A stretch of DNA of 64,000 nucleotides from Pacificimonas sp036351775 (GTDB lineage Bacteria > Pseudomonadota > Alphaproteobacteria > Sphingomonadales > Sphingomonadaceae): positions 62,001-126,000 of the forward strand of contig JAZBPX010000023.1 of the NCBI GenBank assembly GCA_036351775.1, given 5' to 3'. Numbering within the stretch: position 1 is the stretch's first letter; each line of letters begins with the position of its first letter. A program made the translations under genes and the position numbers. Shown here piece by piece: positions 60,876 to 64,000 of this stretch. The notes under the pieces were generated by a model. It did no database searches. It was not told the DNA's origin and worked only from the letters and a program-made list of their open reading frames with translations.

Positions 60876-61805
60876 TCAGGCGTAATGCGCGAGGCGCAAA
60901 CCGGGCCGCGGCCAGCGGACCTTTGCCAGCTGGCCCGTCGTCGACAGGCAGACCCACGCATCCTGCATGTCCTCGCCGCCGAAACAGATGTTCGTGGTCA
61001 GGATATCGGGAAAATCGAACTGTTCCGCCGTTCCGGCCGCGGGGTTCACCGACGCGATGCCGGGCGTCTCGATCAGCGTCGCAACGCAGACATTCCCCTC
61101 CGCATCGACCGCGAGCGAATCGAGAAGCGTACGCCCAGCCCAGCCATAGGCAACGCGGCCGGGAAAACTGGCGAGGGGACCGGGCGCGACCTCGCCGTCT
61201 CCGGTGATGTCGAGAGCCAACAGCTGCCGCTCATTGGTGAGAGCGGTGTAAACGGTCTTCCCGTCCGGCGAGAGGCCGACGCCGTTCATGTTCGGCCCGC
61301 GCGCGGCTTGGCGGATATCGGACCCATCGGCCCTAGCCCAGTACAGCCCGCCATGATCGTGGCCATAGGCCCGCACCTTTCCAAGATCGGTAAACCAGAA
61401 GGCGCCGGAGCCGTTCATTTCGAAGACGATATCGTTCGGGCCAGAGAGGGCATGGCCGTCACAGGCTTCGTAGAGGCGCTCGACCTTGCCGCTGGCGATA
61501 TCGATGCGTTCGATGCGGCCGGTGTCGTAGTCTTCGGGCGCGATGCCGGGGAACAGGCTGCCGTCCGGCCCCTTCGACCAGAGGAAGCCGCCATTGTTGC
61601 AGCAGTAGAGCGCGCCGTCGGGCCCCAGCGCGAGGCCATTGGGCCCGCCTCCCGGTTCCGCGACCGTTTCCTTGCGGCCATCCGGAAAAACGCGCGTGAC
61701 CCGTCCCGCCTCGATCTCGACAAGAATGATGGAGCCGTCCTTCATCCAGACCGGCCCCTCGGGGAAACGCAGGCCGTCGGCGATGATGGTGTAATCGAGT
61801 TGCAT
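60876..61805 (-). CDS. SMP-30/gluconolactonase-like beta-propeller protein
   Basis: A 309-aa six-bladed propeller. The family motif GLRFPEGPVWMKDGSI is at 11-26, NGLALGPDGALYCCNNGG near 59-76, the metal-binding HALSGPNDIVF near 120 (Asn and neighbouring Asp/Glu coordinate Ca or Zn) and DSLAVDAEGNVCVATL near 230. Probably a lactonase or esterase; substrate unknown. It lies 44 bases upstream of the mlaE start on the same strand and may be co-transcribed. There is no signal peptide. Confidence 0.87.
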   Translation of the reverse strand: MQLDYTIIADGLRFPEGPVWMKDGSIILVEIEAGRVTRVFPDGRKETVAEPGGGPNGLALGPDGALYCCNNGGFLWSKGPDGSLFPGIAPEDYDTGRIERIDIASGKVERLYEACDGHALSGPNDIVFEMNGSGAFWFTDLGKVRAYGHDHGGLYWARADGSDIRQAARGPNMNGVGLSPDGKTVYTALTNERQLLALDITGDGEVAPGPLASFPGRVAYGWAGRTLLDSLAVDAEGNVCVATLIETPGIASVNPAAGTAEQFDFPDILTTNICFGGEDMQDAWVCLSTTGQLAKVRWPRPGLRLAHYA

Positions 61806-61831
61806 GGGGACAGACCCTAGCGCCTCTCCCT

Positions 61832-61873
61832 GTCATCCTGAACCCCGGACTCCGATCCGGGGTTCAGGATGAC
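61832..61873. repeat. 42-bp perfect hairpin R10 (CTGAAC subtype)
   Basis: Two 18-bp arms that pair perfectly (GTCATCCTGAACCCCGGA at 61832-61849 and TCCGGGGTTCAGGATGAC at 61856-61873) around loop CTCCGA. It shares the outer GTCATCCTGAAC with R3 but is a single hairpin. It lies between two divergent genes. Confidence 0.9.
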
Positions 61874-61955
61874 GGCATTAGCGGGCGGCGGGCAACGCCA
61901 GGTTTGACCGCCCCTGCGTTCTTGCTATGTTCGCGCGATTCGCAGGGAGACGCCA

Positions 61956-62363
61956 ATGCTCAGGGGAAGTTGTTGCTGCCGCGCGGTTCGATTTGAAGTC
62001 GATGAGATGCCGGGAATGATGGCGACCTGTCACTGCACGCGCTGCCGCAAGGTCGGGGCAAGCACGTTCGTCTTCGTCGAGGCGGCGCAGTTTCGTCTGA
62101 CGGCGGGGGCGGACGCCATCCGTACCTACGCGCCGGAATCGGGCTATCGCTATACCCGCGCCTTTTGCGGCAGCTGCGGGACGGCGCTGGGCGAGATCGG
62201 CGCGAAGGACGGCAGTTTTCCGGTGCCGGCGAACTGTTTCGACGATCCGCTGCCTCTGACCGTCAAGTTTCACGAGTTCGTCGCCGAGAAACCGGACTGG
62301 CTGCCGATCTGCGATGGTGCCAAGCAGTTCGACGGGCATCCGGTCAAAGCCGAAGGGGCATGA
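61956..62363 (+). CDS. GFA family (glutathione-dependent formaldehyde-activating enzyme fold) protein
   Basis: A 135-aa zinc protein. The first zinc Cys cluster is SCCCRAVRFEV near 6-10, the second CHCTRCRKVGAS near 25-36, and a later Cys pair CGSCGTALGEIG near 70. These are the GFA/CENP-V fold ligands. The true substrate of most family members is unknown; many are not formaldehyde-related. It overlaps rmuC by ATGA (62360-62363). Confidence 0.88.
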   Translation: MLRGSCCCRAVRFEVDEMPGMMATCHCTRCRKVGASTFVFVEAAQFRLTAGADAIRTYAPESGYRYTRAFCGSCGTALGEIGAKDGSFPVPANCFDDPLPLTVKFHEFVAEKPDWLPICDGAKQFDGHPVKAEGA

Positions 62364-63865
62364 TGACGACAGAGACGATCGTATTGGCAGCAGGCGCGCT
62401 GATCCTAGGGGTCGGACTGGGCTGGCTGATTTGGGGCCGGAGCCTAGGTCCGGCGCGCGCCGAGCGGGAGGCGGCCCGGGCAGCGGCGGAGGAAGAGCGG
62501 GCAGCGCATGCTGCCACCCGCGACGATCTGGCGATGGCGAAGTCGGACAGAGCGCTCGCCGAGAGGGACGTCGCCAATGCGGGGGAAAAACTGGTTGAAG
62601 CGCGAGCGGAAATCGAACGGCTGAGGCCGATGGAAACAAATCTGGCGCGCATTCAGTCATCGCTGTCCGAACGCGATAAGAATTTTGCGGACCGCGAGGC
62701 CGACCTCGACAAGCGCTTCGCAGTGCTCGCGGAGAAGGCGCTGGAAGGCTCTACGGAGAAGTTCCTGAAACGCGCCAAGGATGTTCTGGAAGGGCACGAG
62801 AAGGCGGCGGGGCGGGGCCTCGAGAAGAACCGGGGCGAGCTGGAAAAGCTGATCGCGCCAATGCGCGACACGCTGACGAAATATCAGGAGCGGCTGAAGG
62901 AAATCGAGGACAAGCGTGCCAACGCTTACGGCGCGATCACGACCGCCATCGCGCAGGTGCGCGAGGGACAGGAGGGCGTGCGCGACGAGGCGCGGCGGAT
63001 CGTCGGTGCGCTGCGAAACGCCCCGAAGGCGCGCGGGCGCTGGGGCGAGCAGCAGCTGCGCCGGGTGCTGGAGATGGCCGGCCTCAGCCCGCACTGCGAC
63101 TTTGCCGAGGAAGTGCATGTGACGGGCGAAGACGGCACCTTCCGCCCCGATGTCGTCGTGAACCTGCCGCAGGACCGAGTGCTGGTGATTGACGCGAAGG
63201 TGTCGCTGAACAGCTATGAGGACGCGCAGCACGCAGAGACGGATGACGAGCGGGCGGCTCACCTGCTCGCGCATGCCAAGGCGATCCGGCATCACGTCGA
63301 TACTTTGGGCAAAAAAAGCTATACGCGGCAGTTCGACGACACCTTGGATTTCGTCATCATGTTCGTGCCGGGCGAGAACTTCCTCGCCGCCGCGCTGGAG
63401 ACAGATCAGGAGTTGTTCAACACTGCCTTCGAAAAGGGCGTGCTCCTCGCCGGACCGACCAACCTGATCGCGATTGCGCGTACGGTCGCGATGGTCTGGC
63501 AGCAGGAGCGCGCGGCGGAAAATGTCCGCGAGATCGCGGCCCTCGGCAAGGAACTCTACGAGCGCCTGGCGACAATGGGCGACCATGTCGCGCGCGTCGG
63601 CAAGAATCTTGACCAGGCGACGGGCGCCTACAACAAGATGGTGGGCAGCTTGGAAAGCCAGGTCCTGACGTCCGCCCGGCGGTTCAAGGACCTCGACATC
63701 GATCCGCCGAAGAAGGAGCTGTCGGTACTTGAGCCTGCGGCGACCGAAGCGCGGGACCTGTCGAAGCTGGCCGCGCCGGTTGTGGGCGAGGTTGAGAACG
63801 CCAGAGGCGGTGAGGCGACTGCTGACGCAGGCGAGAGCGATGAGGCCCGGGAAGCGGCGGAGTAG
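62360..63865 (+). CDS. rmuC: DNA recombination protein RmuC
   Basis: 501 aa. An N-terminal membrane helix (ETIVLAAGALILGVGLGWLIWG, about 5-26) is followed by a long coiled coil (about 30-190, rich in Glu, Ala and Arg). The RmuC domain (about 200-440) has RGRWGEQQLRRVLEMAGL, the PDVVVNLPQDRVLVIDAKVSLNSYE PD-(D/E)xK-like nuclease core, and MFVPGENFLAAALE. The C-terminal tail is acidic. It is implicated in DNA recombination and suppression of inversions. It starts in the GFA stop. Repeat R11 follows 20 bases downstream. Confidence 0.95.
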   Translation: MMTTETIVLAAGALILGVGLGWLIWGRSLGPARAEREAARAAAEEERAAHAATRDDLAMAKSDRALAERDVANAGEKLVEARAEIERLRPMETNLARIQSSLSERDKNFADREADLDKRFAVLAEKALEGSTEKFLKRAKDVLEGHEKAAGRGLEKNRGELEKLIAPMRDTLTKYQERLKEIEDKRANAYGAITTAIAQVREGQEGVRDEARRIVGALRNAPKARGRWGEQQLRRVLEMAGLSPHCDFAEEVHVTGEDGTFRPDVVVNLPQDRVLVIDAKVSLNSYEDAQHAETDDERAAHLLAHAKAIRHHVDTLGKKSYTRQFDDTLDFVIMFVPGENFLAAALETDQELFNTAFEKGVLLAGPTNLIAIARTVAMVWQQERAAENVREIAALGKELYERLATMGDHVARVGKNLDQATGAYNKMVGSLESQVLTSARRFKDLDIDPPKKELSVLEPAATEARDLSKLAAPVVGEVENARGGEATADAGESDEAREAAE

Positions 63866-63885
63866 CCATCCCGCCGTTCCTACCT

Positions 63886-63964
63886 GTCATCCCCGCGAAC
63901 GCGGGGATCCATTGACCGCAGGCGCGGCAAGCGCACCGCTGACTGGCCATCGCGCGAGAATGAC
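63886..63964. repeat. Paired palindromic repeat R11, second half degenerate
   Basis: Begins with the intact palindrome GTCATCCCCGCG AACGCGGGGAT (63886-63908) and ends GAGAATGAC; 79 bp. The second half has lost its stem. It lies downstream of rmuC. Confidence 0.75.
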
Positions 63965-63965
63965 T

Positions 63966-63990
63966 AGATCCCCAACTGCGCGGGGAGGAC
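63966..63990. repeat. Single palindromic half-repeat R12
   Basis: AGATCCCCAACTG then CGCGGGGAGGAC. It differs from R8 (right end of the GIY-YIG element) at three positions. It directly follows R11 at the window edge. Confidence 0.65.
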
Positions 63991-64000
63991 AATTTCGGGT

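Noticed and set aside
61832..61873. R10 as a Rho-independent terminator
   Set aside because: It lies between divergent genes, where no transcript needs ending, and there is no T tract on either side.

Overview
The window is a 64 kb, GC-rich (clearly above 60 %), gene-dense chromosomal segment of an alphaproteobacterium. Gene content and order suggest Sphingomonadales or a close relative. The clues are a methyltransferase-fused SahR-type regulator overlapping metF, a coxB-coxA-ctaB-ctaG-coxC-surf1-thrC-M16 string, an MlaE with a fused STAS domain, an lptB-rpoN pair and a PEP-CTERM protein. No rRNA or tRNA gene, prophage or CRISPR array was seen. The taxonomic call is an inference from gene content only.

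Layout. 1-2.8 kb: the start of metF, its regulator with a palindromic operator, the outer-membrane lipoprotein gene mlaA and a small acidic lipoprotein. 2.8-13.7 kb: MATE transporter, topA, a YefM-YoeB toxin-antitoxin pair, two small envelope or PRC-barrel proteins, an SRPBCC protein, a SulP transporter plus Usp operon, a flavoprotein and a TRIC channel. 13.7-19.1 kb: an RhlE-type helicase, a MazE/Doc-type toxin-antitoxin pair overlapping rnr (RNase R), then a decayed IS5-type element among palindromic repeats. 19.1-24.4 kb: the F1 ATP synthase operon atpHAGDC, with a palindromic repeat in three of its four intercistronic gaps. 24.4-35.4 kb: a PEP-CTERM protein with a sigma-54-type promoter, msrB-msrA, a YtrA-type regulator, a KefB-like antiporter, mutS, a ClpP-like protein, malic enzyme and a hydrolase. 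35.5-44 kb: rpoN, lptB, a prolyl-hydroxylase-like gene coupled to a prepilin peptidase, an SDR, a GIY-YIG nuclease enclosed by inverted repeats, mscS, an orphan [2Fe-2S] subunit, a dienoyl-CoA isomerase and a DUF421 protein. 44.1-53.6 kb: a long cytochrome c oxidase operon running into thrC, an M16 peptidase and an RNA methyltransferase. 53.6-64 kb: a second IS fragment, a membrane glycosyltransferase, an M48 lipoprotein, the mlaE-mlaF-mlaD-lipoprotein transporter operon, a gluconolactonase-like protein, a GFA protein and rmuC.

Functional links. The mla operon near 58-61 kb and mlaA near 2 kb are two halves of an outer-membrane lipid-asymmetry system. RpoN at 36 kb could serve the sigma-54-type promoter at 24.8 kb. 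ATP synthase and cytochrome oxidase give a respiratory core. The prepilin peptidase implies type II secretion or pilus machinery elsewhere.

The most unusual feature is a family of about 89-bp paired palindromes (GTCAT...ATGAC ends), scattered through intergenic DNA and between ATP synthase genes. A 376-bp unit near 40.5-40.9 kb has the same palindromes as terminal inverted repeats around a small GIY-YIG nuclease gene, which may be the autonomous parent of the family. A perfect 37-bp inverted repeat upstream of the dienoyl-CoA isomerase gene is the other striking structure.
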